This document shows positions 1-6,134 of a stretch of 10,790 nt of DNA, in pieces. The stretch covers positions 1 through 10,790 of the forward strand of contig JAAFJZ010000054.1 in assembly GCA_013298205.1 (NCBI GenBank). Direction: 5' to 3'. Position 1 is the stretch's first letter. Every line of letters begins with the position of its first letter. The DNA is from Cytophagales bacterium (lineage in GTDB: Bacteria; Bacteroidota; Bacteroidia; Cytophagales; UBA9547). The notes under the pieces are model-generated. The model saw only the letters and a program-made list of their open reading frames with translations, was not told the origin of the DNA and made no database searches. The position numbers and the translations under genes were made by a program.

Positions 1-1
1 G

Positions 2-391
2 TTTATGGATTTGAGTTTTTCTATTGACAATGTTTTTGCAGCTGTTGCATTTACTGATAAGATTACATTGATTTGTATAGGAGTTTTTATAGGAATTTTG
101 GCTATGAGGTTTGCTGCACAGTTTTTTGTGAAACTAATAGAGCAATTTCCTTTTCTTGAAAGCATTTCATTTATAGTAATTGGTATTTTGGGCTTTAAAT
201 TAAGTTTATCTTACATAAGCGAATTTTTCGTTGGCAATCTTTATTTTGAATTTATCAATAGCCATAAGTTCGATGCCATAATGTCTTTAGTTACCATGTT
301 GGTTTTTCTTGTACCTGTATTAAGCAGTTTGTTTTTTAATTATCCTGCAAACACAAGAAAGAAAAGAGTTTTAAAAGAAGAAGAAGTATAG
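2..391 (+). CDS. TerC-family integral membrane protein, C-terminal half (5' end outside window)
   Basis: This is the last 129 codons of a TerC/Alx-type membrane protein. The frame is open to the left edge, so the ATG at 5 is very probably an internal methionine. The first visible residues, FMDLSFSIDNVFAAVAFT, are the conserved acidic TerC signature (D-x-x-F-S-x-D-N), which sits in the middle of family members of about 250 residues. It is followed by IGVFIGILAMRFAA and FIVIGILGFKL, also typical. Three hydrophobic stretches are visible (about residues 20-40, 52-72 and 90-112, counting from the ATG at 5), then a charged tail ending KKRVLKEEEV that is probably cytoplasmic. Family members are linked to tellurite resistance and, for Alx/MntP-like relatives, manganese export. 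The substrate here cannot be told. It lies 57 bases before a metal-related gene on the same strand, with no clear hairpin between them. Confidence 0.88.
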   Translation, partial: FMDLSFSIDNVFAAVAFTDKITLICIGVFIGILAMRFAAQFFVKLIEQFPFLESISFIVIGILGFKLSLSYISEFFVGNLYFEFINSHKFDAIMSLVTMLVFLVPVLSSLFFNYPANTRKKRVLKEEEV

Positions 392-448
392 ATTAAATTA
401 CGCTTGAATTTTGTTATTTTTTTAAATTGATTTACTTAATAATTTCTA

Positions 449-835
449 ATGAAGAAAGTCGCTCTTATATGTTTGTCATTTATTTATCTGGTATTCAGTA
501 CGGGATATTCGGTAAATTTGCATTTTTGTGGAGGTGATTTTCAATCGATTAGCTTAATCCCTTCTGCAAAAGATTGCAATAAATGTGGCAAAAAGTCCAT
601 GAAAAGATGCTGCAAAGATGTATCTGCAAGCTTTCAAGCTGAAGATGATCACAGCAAACTGAATTCAAAGATTAGTATAAAAGCACCTAATCTTGCTCCT
701 TCGTTCTTGCAACAAAGCAATTTTTTCATTTACCATTTTAATACCCAAAGTACTCAAAGTTATTATTTTTCAGAATCTAAGCCTTATTCAGCCTGTATCC
801 CCATTTATATACAGAACTGTACTTTTTTGATTTGA
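449..835 (+). CDS. HYC_CC_PP-type small cysteine-rich envelope protein
   Basis: A 128-residue protein with an N-terminal hydrophobic segment (about residues 3-20) that could be a signal peptide or anchor. It then has H25-F-C27-G-G, a C43-x-x-C46 pair and an adjacent C54-C55 followed by K-D. This order matches the Bacteroidota HYC_CC_PP family: a His-x-Cys-Gly-Gly motif, a Cys-Cys motif and a C-terminal proline/Cys tail. The tail here reads ACIPIYIQNCTFLI, with only one proline, so the 'PP' element is degenerate. The family has no established reaction. Its members often sit beside HMA-domain proteins and TonB-dependent receptors, as this one does, which suggests a role in binding or sensing a thiophilic metal in the periplasm (inference). 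Two hairpins follow the stop codon. It starts at the only ATG that gives a complete hydrophobic N-terminus. Confidence 0.75.
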   Translation: MKKVALICLSFIYLVFSTGYSVNLHFCGGDFQSISLIPSAKDCNKCGKKSMKRCCKDVSASFQAEDDHSKLNSKISIKAPNLAPSFLQQSNFFIYHFNTQSTQSYYFSESKPYSACIPIYIQNCTFLI

Positions 836-845
836 TTCCTATTTC

Positions 846-866
846 GGAACTTTAATTCGAAGTTCC
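846..866 (+). terminator. Hairpin directly after the HYC_CC_PP gene
   Basis: GGAACTT (846-852) pairs exactly with AAGTTCC (860-866) around a 7-base loop, 10 bases after the stop codon at 835, and is followed by TTTCC. The T-run is short, so it is a plausible but not strong intrinsic terminator. Confidence 0.5.
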
Positions 867-883
867 TTTCCGATTAATATACT

Positions 884-923
884 GAAATTAAAGCCTATGA
901 ATACCTTCATAAGCTTTAATTTC
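884..923 (+). terminator. Long hairpin (17 of 18 pairs, 4-base loop) between HYC_CC_PP and HMA genes
   Basis: GAAATTAAAGCCTATGAA (884-901) pairs with TTCATAAGCTTTAATTTC (906-923) around a TACC loop. The only mismatch is C895 with A912. It is followed by TTGTATT. Together with the hairpin at 846-866 it likely ends transcription from the left, but such a long stem could also be an RNA-processing or stability element, or a small repeat found elsewhere in the genome. Confidence 0.55.
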
Positions 924-967
924 TTGTATTCCCTAATTCCATAAAAAATAATAAAGGTGCGGGTCAA

Positions 968-975
968 TACCTTTG
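968..975 (+). promoter_or_regulatory. Candidate -7 element TACCTTTG for the HMA-domain gene
   Basis: TACCTTTG matches the Bacteroidota -7 consensus TAnnTTTG exactly. Transcription would start near 980, about 25 bases before the ATG at 1005. No TTG/TTTG is found 19-20 bases upstream, so the -33 half is missing or activator-dependent. The element lies inside the longer reading frame that opens at 957, which supports 1005 as the true start. Confidence 0.5.
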
Positions 976-1004
976 AGTTTGATCCATTTATAAAAAATAC
1001 AATT

Positions 1005-1346
1005 ATGAAAACGTTCTCAAAAATAATAATATCAATAGCAATTATCTCATTTACAACATTTTGCAGCTCATCTGCTCAAACTACAAAGGTAAAATTTAAA
1101 GTATGGGGAAATTGTGAGATGTGTAAAAAGACAATAGAAAATTCGATTGATGTGAAAGGAGTAAAATCTGCTGATTGGAATATGGATACCAAAATAATCG
1201 AAATTAGCTACCAAGCGGATAAAATTTCAGAAGATAAATTGCACCAATTAATTGCCAGCTCAGGTTATGACACAGAAAATGCAATTGCTGAAAAAAAGGC
1301 TTATTCAGATTTGCCAGAATGTTGCCAATATGAGCGCAAAAAATAA
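1005..1346 (+). CDS. Secreted heavy-metal-associated (HMA) domain protein
   Basis: A 113-residue protein starting at the ATG at 1005. The frame opens further upstream at 957, but that extension adds 16 residues in front of a good signal peptide and contains the likely promoter. The signal peptide is residues 1 to about 24 (MKTFSKIIISIAIISF..., cleavage probably after SSA). C20 lies in TTFC, which is a poor lipobox. The HMA fold follows, with the metal loop W-G-N-C37-E-M-C40-K-K-T-I-E, a variant of the GMTCxxC motif in which N replaces the T before the first Cys. The tail has an adjacent C106-C107 in LPECCQYERKK, common in the Bacteroidota exported subgroup. Such proteins bind Cu(I) or another soft metal outside the cytoplasm. 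Its position between the HYC_CC_PP gene and the TonB-dependent receptor fits a metal relay in the envelope (inference). Confidence 0.85.
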   Translation: MKTFSKIIISIAIISFTTFCSSSAQTTKVKFKVWGNCEMCKKTIENSIDVKGVKSADWNMDTKIIEISYQADKISEDKLHQLIASSGYDTENAIAEKKAYSDLPECCQYERKK

Positions 1347-1367
1347 GTTTTAGCTCAATAAAAAGAT

Positions 1368-1408
1368 TATTTACATCAACAGAATTTAAAACTCTATTGA
1401 TGTAAATA
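1368..1408. terminator. Hairpin that may terminate both directions, after the HMA gene
   Basis: TATTTACATCAA (1368-1379) pairs exactly with TTGATGTAAATA (1397-1408). After one C-A mismatch, AGA/TCT (1381-1383 with 1393-1395) extends the stem around a 9-base loop. On the plus strand it lies 21 bases after the HMA stop and is followed by a moderately T-rich stretch. On the minus strand it is followed by CTTTTTATTG, a better T-run, and it lies just past the stop of the minus-strand remnant at 1429. Confidence 0.6.
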
Positions 1409-1428
1409 GCTTTCTTGTTTGCTTAAAT

Positions 1429-1545
1429 TTACTCTGTAGGATAAATTCCAATATCTACAAGAGCAACTCCTCCACCAAAATACGATTTCTATTTTCTTCT
1501 TTGGGAGAAGCGTGGATCGCTATACCCCAAAAATCCCAACACTTC
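1429..1545 (-). pseudogene. Possible 3' remnant of a minus-strand gene
   Basis: On the minus strand, 1488 to 1429 reads KSYFGGGVALVDIGIYPTE then TAA. In the same frame further upstream, 1545 to 1492 reads EVLGFLGYSDPRFSQRRK, interrupted by TAG at 1491-1489. The last line is protein-like. GG-x-ALVDIGIYP resembles the GGGALxDIGxY motif of Gfo/Idh/MocA oxidoreductases, although that motif is normally internal, not terminal. The stop is followed on the same strand by the hairpin and T-run at 1408-1368, the arrangement of a real gene end. The region is too short (about 120 bases before the next gene) to be intact. I cannot identify the parent gene with confidence, and chance resemblance is possible. 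Confidence 0.3.
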
Positions 1546-1579
1546 ATAATTTCAATTTTAATGATTTAACATATAAGCT

Positions 1580-3886
1580 ATGAAACAAATATTTATTATC
1601 CTGTTTGTTATCTTTTTCATTTACCCCAAAGGGTATTCACAAAATATGATAAGAGGAATCGTACTAGAAGAAAGCACAAAAGGTACTTTTACACCCATAA
1701 TGGGCGCAACTGCGTTTTGGTTAGGCACAAATGAAGGCACGCAAAGCGATACAAGTGGGGTGTTTAAGCTTTCTTATCCTCAACAAAATGTGGCACTAGA
1801 TTCTAGTAGAAAATATCTGATAATAAGGTATTTAGGCTATACAAGTGACACAATTGAAATCAAAAATGATGACAAAATAAGTGTAATCTTGGCTCAAGAA
1901 GCCAACCATTCTTTGCAAGAAATCGAAGTAACGGAAAGAATCAATAGCACCTTTCTAAATTCCTTAGAACCACTAAATACCAAAACGATGTCGGAAAAAG
2001 AGCTTTTTAAAGCTGCGTGTTGCAATTTGTCGGAAAGTTTTGAAACCAACCCTTCCGTTGATGTGAATTTTGCTGATGCGGTTTCAGGCGCAAAACAAAT
2101 TCAAATGTTAGGTCTATCCGGAATCTATACCCAATTAAGTAATGAAAATCTACCAGGTACGAGGGGTTTGGCAGCAAATTATGGTTTGGGCTACATACCA
2201 GGCTCTTGGATTGAGAGTATTCAGGTTACAAAGGGTGCAGGTTCGGTGGCAAATGGATATGAAAGTATAGCAGGACAAATCAATGTGGAGCTCAAAAAAA
2301 CAGATATAAGCATGAAATTGGGGGAAAGATTATTTCTTAATACCTATGCAAATGATTTTGGAAGGCTAGAAGCGAATGCCAATTACACCCAAAAAATTTC
2401 CCCCAAATGGGCTACAACTTTGCTTCTTCATGGCAATGGACAGTCAATGAAAATAGACCAAAACAAAGATAATTTTTTAGACATTCCTCTAGGTTATCAA
2501 GTGAATGGAATAAACCGTTGGAAATATGATAACAACAAAGGGTTTATGGTTCAATTTGGGATTAAGGCATTGAAAGACTATCGTTTGGGAGGTGAAATGA
2601 ATTTTGATGAATCGAAAGATAAATTAAGCAAAAACATATATGGTTTGGGAATAAATACCGAAAGATTGGAAGCCTTTACGAAAATTGGCTATGTTTTCCC
2701 ACAAAAAAAATATAAAAGCATAGGCTTCATGGCTTCCGCTTTGAGCCACAAAACTGATAATTACTTTGGACAAACTGTTTACAATGCAAATCAGGAGTCT
2801 ATTTATGCCAATTTGATATATCAATCTATAATAGACAATACTCAACACAAATTTAGAACAGGTCTCAGTTTTTTACTTGATAATTATGATGAGAAACTAG
2901 CGCAAATAGGCTATAATCCTTTAAAACTTAATTTAAAAAGAACAGAAATCGTTCCAGGCGCATTTATGGAATATACTTGGCTCGCTTCTTCCAAATTTAC
3001 TTTTGTAGCAGGCTTGAGAGCAGATTACCATAATTTATACGGTGTGTTTTTTACTCCTCGTATTCATGCAAAATACGATGCGACAGAGAATACGCAAATT
3101 CGTATTTCAGCAGGCAGGGGGCAAAGAACAGCAAATATGCTAGCCGAAAATATGGGTATTTTGGCTCGCTCAAGGCAAGTGAATATTTTAAACTTAAATT
3201 CAACTCAAAACTATCCATCACAAGCAGAGATAGGCTGGAATTATGGCATGAGTATTTCGCAAGATTTTAGATTGAATTACAAGAAAGGAAATGTTACATT
3301 GGATTATTACAGAACCGATTTTCAAAATCAAGTTGTTGTAGATTATGACAAATCGCCTCAGCAAATCAACTTTTACAACTTAAATGGACTATCTTTTTCC
3401 AATTCTGTTCAAGTAGAATTAAACTATGAAATTATAAAAAGGCTTGACATTAGGGTGGCATATCGCTTGTATGATGTACAAACTACCTATCATGGGTTGC
3501 TTTTGCAAAGACCTTTAATTGCTCAAAATAGGGCTTTTATAAATTTAGCTTATAGCAGCAAAAACAATTGGAAATTTGATTATACGCTTACTTGGAATGG
3601 GACAAAAAGAATTCCCAATACTCAAAGCAATCCTTTAGCGTATAAAAATGATGCATATTCACCCGATTATTTTGTGATGAATGCACAAATTTCAAAATCG
3701 TTTGGCAATCAAATGAAAAAATGGCTAGATTTATATATTGGCGTAGAGAATATAGGCGATTTTCGTCAGCAAGATTTGATTATCGCTTCATCAGATCCAT
3801 TTGGGTCTTATTTTGATACATCCTTGATTTGGGGCCCAATTGTGGGCAGAATGGTTTATGTAGGTGCTCGTTTTAAAATTAAATAG
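1580..3886 (+). CDS. TonB-dependent outer-membrane receptor, metal-associated type
   Basis: A 768-residue outer-membrane receptor. Residues 1-20 are a signal peptide (MKQIFIILFVIFFIYPKGYS, cleavage before QNMIRG). Residues about 23-108 form a carboxypeptidase-regulatory-like beta-sandwich (RGIVLEES...GATAFWLGTNEGTQSDTSGVFKL...LGYTSDTIEI). HSLQEIEVTER (110-120) is the usual linker and TonB-box-like region. The plug spans about 125-240, with KAACCNLSESFETNPSVDVN, AKQIQMLGLSG and the closing VTKGAGSVANGYESIAGQINVELKK. The remaining residues form the 22-strand barrel, ending GRMVYVGARFKIK. The adjacent C147-C148 in the plug is characteristic of a Bacteroidota receptor subgroup found next to HMA and HYC_CC_PP proteins. 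The substrate is probably a metal or metal complex, with copper most likely (inference). No SusD-like partner is present. No promoter of the TAnnTTTG type was found in front of it. Confidence 0.9.
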   Translation: MKQIFIILFVIFFIYPKGYSQNMIRGIVLEESTKGTFTPIMGATAFWLGTNEGTQSDTSGVFKLSYPQQNVALDSSRKYLIIRYLGYTSDTIEIKNDDKISVILAQEANHSLQEIEVTERINSTFLNSLEPLNTKTMSEKELFKAACCNLSESFETNPSVDVNFADAVSGAKQIQMLGLSGIYTQLSNENLPGTRGLAANYGLGYIPGSWIESIQVTKGAGSVANGYESIAGQINVELKKTDISMKLGERLFLNTYANDFGRLEANANYTQKISPKWATTLLLHGNGQSMKIDQNKDNFLDIPLGYQVNGINRWKYDNNKGFMVQFGIKALKDYRLGGEMNFDESKDKLSKNIYGLGINTERLEAFTKIGYVFPQKKYKSIGFMASALSHKTDNYFGQTVYNANQESIYANLIYQSIIDNTQHKFRTGLSFLLDNYDEKLAQIGYNPLKLNLKRTEIVPGAFMEYTWLASSKFTFVAGLRADYHNLYGVFFTPRIHAKYDATENTQIRISAGRGQRTANMLAENMGILARSRQVNILNLNSTQNYPSQAEIGWNYGMSISQDFRLNYKKGNVTLDYYRTDFQNQVVVDYDKSPQQINFYNLNGLSFSNSVQVELNYEIIKRLDIRVAYRLYDVQTTYHGLLLQRPLIAQNRAFINLAYSSKNNWKFDYTLTWNGTKRIPNTQSNPLAYKNDAYSPDYFVMNAQISKSFGNQMKKWLDLYIGVENIGDFRQQDLIIASSDPFGSYFDTSLIWGPIVGRMVYVGARFKIK

Positions 3887-3938
3887 CAACTTTAACTGCA
3901 CATTCAAAGGTTTATGCAAACAATATCGTTTCTAAAGA

Positions 3939-3969
3939 TTTGAAGCTAAGATTTGATTTTGTAATTTTG
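3939..3969 (+). promoter_or_regulatory. mtaB promoter (TTTG - 19 bases - TAATTTTG)
   Basis: TTTG at 3939-3942, a 19-base spacer, then TAATTTTG at 3962-3969 match the Bacteroidota consensus exactly in both elements and spacing. Transcription should start about 4-7 bases after 3969, which falls on or next to the ATG at 3974, so the mRNA is predicted to be leaderless or nearly so. Confidence 0.75.
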
Positions 3970-3973
3970 CAAA

Positions 3974-5266
3974 ATGAAAAAAGTGGCGTTTTATACACTA
4001 GGCTGTAAATTAAATTTCTCTGAAACTTCTACACTCGGGAGGCAATTTGAAGAAAAAGGGTTTCAAAAAGTTGATTTTTTTGATAAACCCAATATCTATA
4101 TTATCAATACTTGCTCTGTAACTGAAAATGCAGATAAAAAATGTAAACAAATTGTTAAAAATGCGCTCAAGCATTCTCCCGATGCTTTTGTGGCAATTGT
4201 AGGTTGTTATGCGCAATTAAAACCAAGGGAAATTGCAGAAATAGAAGGTGTAGATGCCGTTTTGGGCGCATCTGAGAAATTCAAATTACTAGAGCTTTTG
4301 CCTAGTTTTGAAAAGCAACCTAAAGCTTTAGTCTTTCATAAAAGCATATTAGAAGCCAAAGAATACCATTCGTCATTTTCTATAAACGACCGAACCCGTA
4401 CTTTCTTAAAAGTGCAAGATGGTTGTGATTATACTTGTACTTTTTGCACCATTCCACTAGCAAGAGGCAATAGCCGTAGCGATACGATAGAAAATATATT
4501 AAATCAAACCCAACAAATTACCGATTCTGGGGTAAAAGAAATTGTGCTAACAGGTGTAAATATAGGAGATTATGGCTTGAGAAACGGAAAAAGAGAAGAA
4601 ACTTTTCTCGACTTAATCCAAGAGCTAGATGCCAAAAGCAATGTAGAAAGATTTAGGATTTCTTCCATAGAGCCCAATTTACTCAACGATTCAATCATAA
4701 AATTTGTAGCCAAATCTAATAAATTTGTTCCACATTTTCACATCCCACTTCAATCTGGAAATGACAAGATATTAAAGCTAATGCGTAGGCGTTATTTAAC
4801 TCAACTTTATTCAGACACCATACAAAACATCAAAACCCAAATGCCAAATTGTTGCATAGGAGTAGATGTAATTGTAGGTTTCCCAGGCGAAACGGATGAA
4901 GATTTTATGGAAACTTATCAATTTATAAAAAAATTAGATGTGTCTTATTTACACGTATTTAGCTATTCTAGCCGAGCTAATACTGTTGCATCGGGCATGA
5001 GCGAGCAAGTGCATCCATCATCCAAAGCCAAACGATCAGAAATGCTTAGGCAGCTTTCAGAAGACTTAAGAAAAAAATATTATAACCAATTTTTACAAAC
5101 AAAACAAAGTGTTTTGTTTGAAGATGAAATAAAAGATGGCTTTCGGTTTGGCTTTACACCCAATTATATTCGTGTGGCAATAGAGGCAAAAAAAGCAATG
5201 TGTAACGAAACAAAAGAAGTTTTGCTTGCAAGCTGGCATAACGATGAAGCGATTTTGGCTAGATAA
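3974..5266 (+). CDS. mtaB: tRNA (N6-threonylcarbamoyl-A37)-C2 methylthiotransferase MtaB
   Basis: A 430-residue radical-SAM methylthiotransferase that adds a methylthio group to t6A at position 37 of tRNAs reading ANN codons. The N-terminal UPF0004 domain (about 1-125) carries the three ligands of the auxiliary [4Fe-4S] cluster: C11 in YTLGCKLNFSET, C47 in NTCSVTENADKKC and C78 in GCYAQ. TLGCK-N-x-x-E and NTC-x-VT-x-x-AD are MtaB-type rather than MiaB- or RimO-type. The radical-SAM core (about 140-370) has C151-x3-C155-x2-C158 in VQDGCDYTCTFCTIP, then the family patterns ISSIEP, HIPLQSG and VGFPGET. The C-terminal about 60 residues occupy the place of the TRAM RNA-binding domain but resemble it only weakly. 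The start is fixed because the conserved TLGC motif begins at residue 8. Transcribed alone from the promoter at 3939-3969. Confidence 0.95.
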   Translation: MKKVAFYTLGCKLNFSETSTLGRQFEEKGFQKVDFFDKPNIYIINTCSVTENADKKCKQIVKNALKHSPDAFVAIVGCYAQLKPREIAEIEGVDAVLGASEKFKLLELLPSFEKQPKALVFHKSILEAKEYHSSFSINDRTRTFLKVQDGCDYTCTFCTIPLARGNSRSDTIENILNQTQQITDSGVKEIVLTGVNIGDYGLRNGKREETFLDLIQELDAKSNVERFRISSIEPNLLNDSIIKFVAKSNKFVPHFHIPLQSGNDKILKLMRRRYLTQLYSDTIQNIKTQMPNCCIGVDVIVGFPGETDEDFMETYQFIKKLDVSYLHVFSYSSRANTVASGMSEQVHPSSKAKRSEMLRQLSEDLRKKYYNQFLQTKQSVLFEDEIKDGFRFGFTPNYIRVAIEAKKAMCNETKEVLLASWHNDEAILAR

Positions 5267-5359
5267 ATTCTAATTTTCAATTTACAAATTCTTAGGTTTT
5301 GACAAATTCGTATTGGCTTCTATCTTTAAAGTAAACACCATAATTTATTCATAACAAGG

Positions 5360-5389
5360 TTGTGCCAAAATAAAACTTTATTAATTTAG
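5360..5389 (+). promoter_or_regulatory. Candidate trpFB promoter (TTG - 19 bases - TAATTTAG)
   Basis: TTG at 5360-5362 and TAATTTAG at 5382-5389 are 19 bases apart, one mismatch from the TAnnTTTG consensus. Transcription would start near 5394, leaving an untranslated leader of about 75-80 bases before the TTG start at 5472. Confidence 0.4.
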
Positions 5390-5435
5390 TTTAGTTATTT
5401 TAGGAGATTTACCTCATTAAGTCATCTCAATTTTT

Positions 5436-5449
5436 AATTGATATCAATT
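5436..5449. promoter_or_regulatory. Perfect 14-base palindrome AATTGATATCAATT upstream of trpF
   Basis: The palindrome lies 22 bases before the trpF start, inside the predicted leader. It has the TTGAT/ATCAA half-sites of Fnr-type operators but without the usual 4-base spacer, so it may be a repressor site. AT-rich background makes chance occurrence fairly easy. Confidence 0.25.
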
Positions 5450-5471
5450 TATATCTTAAAAGTAATCAAAT

Positions 5472-6134
5472 TTGAAAAAGCCTTTTATTAAAATTTGTGG
5501 CATGAAAGATGCTCAAAACATAGTGGCAGTTTCTAAACTCAAACCTCAAATGATGGGTTTTATTTTTTATGAAAAATCAAAAAGGTATGTTGGAAAAAAT
5601 TTTTTAATGCCTGAAATAGATTTTTCGATTCAAAAAGTAGGTGTATTTGTAAATGAAAGTGAACAAACAATAGAATTATTAGCTAAAAAATATGCTTTAA
5701 ATTATTTGCAATTACACGGAGATGAAAGTGTTGAATTTTGTAAATCTTTGTATAATAAAAATTATAAGATTATAAAAGCCATACAAACTTCAAAAGATTA
5801 CGATTTTTCCAAATTAAATAATTATGAAGACTTTGTTGAATATTTTTTATTTGATACACATTCTCCTCAATATGGAGGAACGGGCATTGGGTTTGATTGG
5901 GAAATTTTAAATCAATATACGTTAAGAAAAAAATTTCTTTTGAGCGGAGGTATAGGTCAAATTGAAATGCTAAAATTTATAGATTGGGCTAAAAAGAATA
6001 AAGTTTCTCAAAATGTAATAGCTTTGGATTTGAATAGTAAATTTGAGATAGAACCAGGCTTCAAGAATATAGATTTATTGAAAAGTAGTATACAATTATT
6101 CACTGAAAAATATGACCAAAACTATGGAAACTAA
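5472..6134 (+). CDS. trpF: Phosphoribosylanthranilate isomerase TrpF, TTG start
   Basis: A 220-residue (beta/alpha)8-barrel enzyme that converts N-(5'-phosphoribosyl)anthranilate to CdRP in tryptophan synthesis. The general base C9 is in IKICGMKD and the general acid D128 is in YFLFDTHSPQYGGTGIGFDW. The phosphate-binding turns are visible as GGTG (about 135-138), LLSGGI (157-161) and ALDLNSKFEIEPGFKNI. It must start at TTG 5472: an in-frame TAA lies at 5463-5465, and the next ATG is the methionine inside the catalytic CGM motif, too late to be a start. Its 3' end overlaps trpB by 23 bases (or 11 if trpB begins at 6124), so the two are translationally coupled. No trpC, trpD or trpE lies upstream; mtaB is there instead, 205 bases away. 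Confidence 0.93.
   Translation: MKKPFIKICGMKDAQNIVAVSKLKPQMMGFIFYEKSKRYVGKNFLMPEIDFSIQKVGVFVNESEQTIELLAKKYALNYLQLHGDESVEFCKSLYNKNYKIIKAIQTSKDYDFSKLNNYEDFVEYFLFDTHSPQYGGTGIGFDWEILNQYTLRKKFLLSGGIGQIEMLKFIDWAKKNKVSQNVIALDLNSKFEIEPGFKNIDLLKSSIQLFTEKYDQNYGN

Noticed and set aside
957..1004. In-frame upstream extension of the HMA gene
   Set aside because: It adds 16 residues before a complete signal peptide and contains the TACCTTTG promoter element, so the start at 1005 is better.
2624..2848. Minus-strand ORF inside the TonB receptor gene
   Set aside because: It lies opposite barrel-coding sequence and has no recognisable protein features.
5404..5428. GAGAT...ATCTC stem in the trpF leader as a possible riboswitch or attenuator
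   Set aside because: It has only five contiguous pairs with a long loop, no Trp-rich leader peptide and no terminator stem after it.
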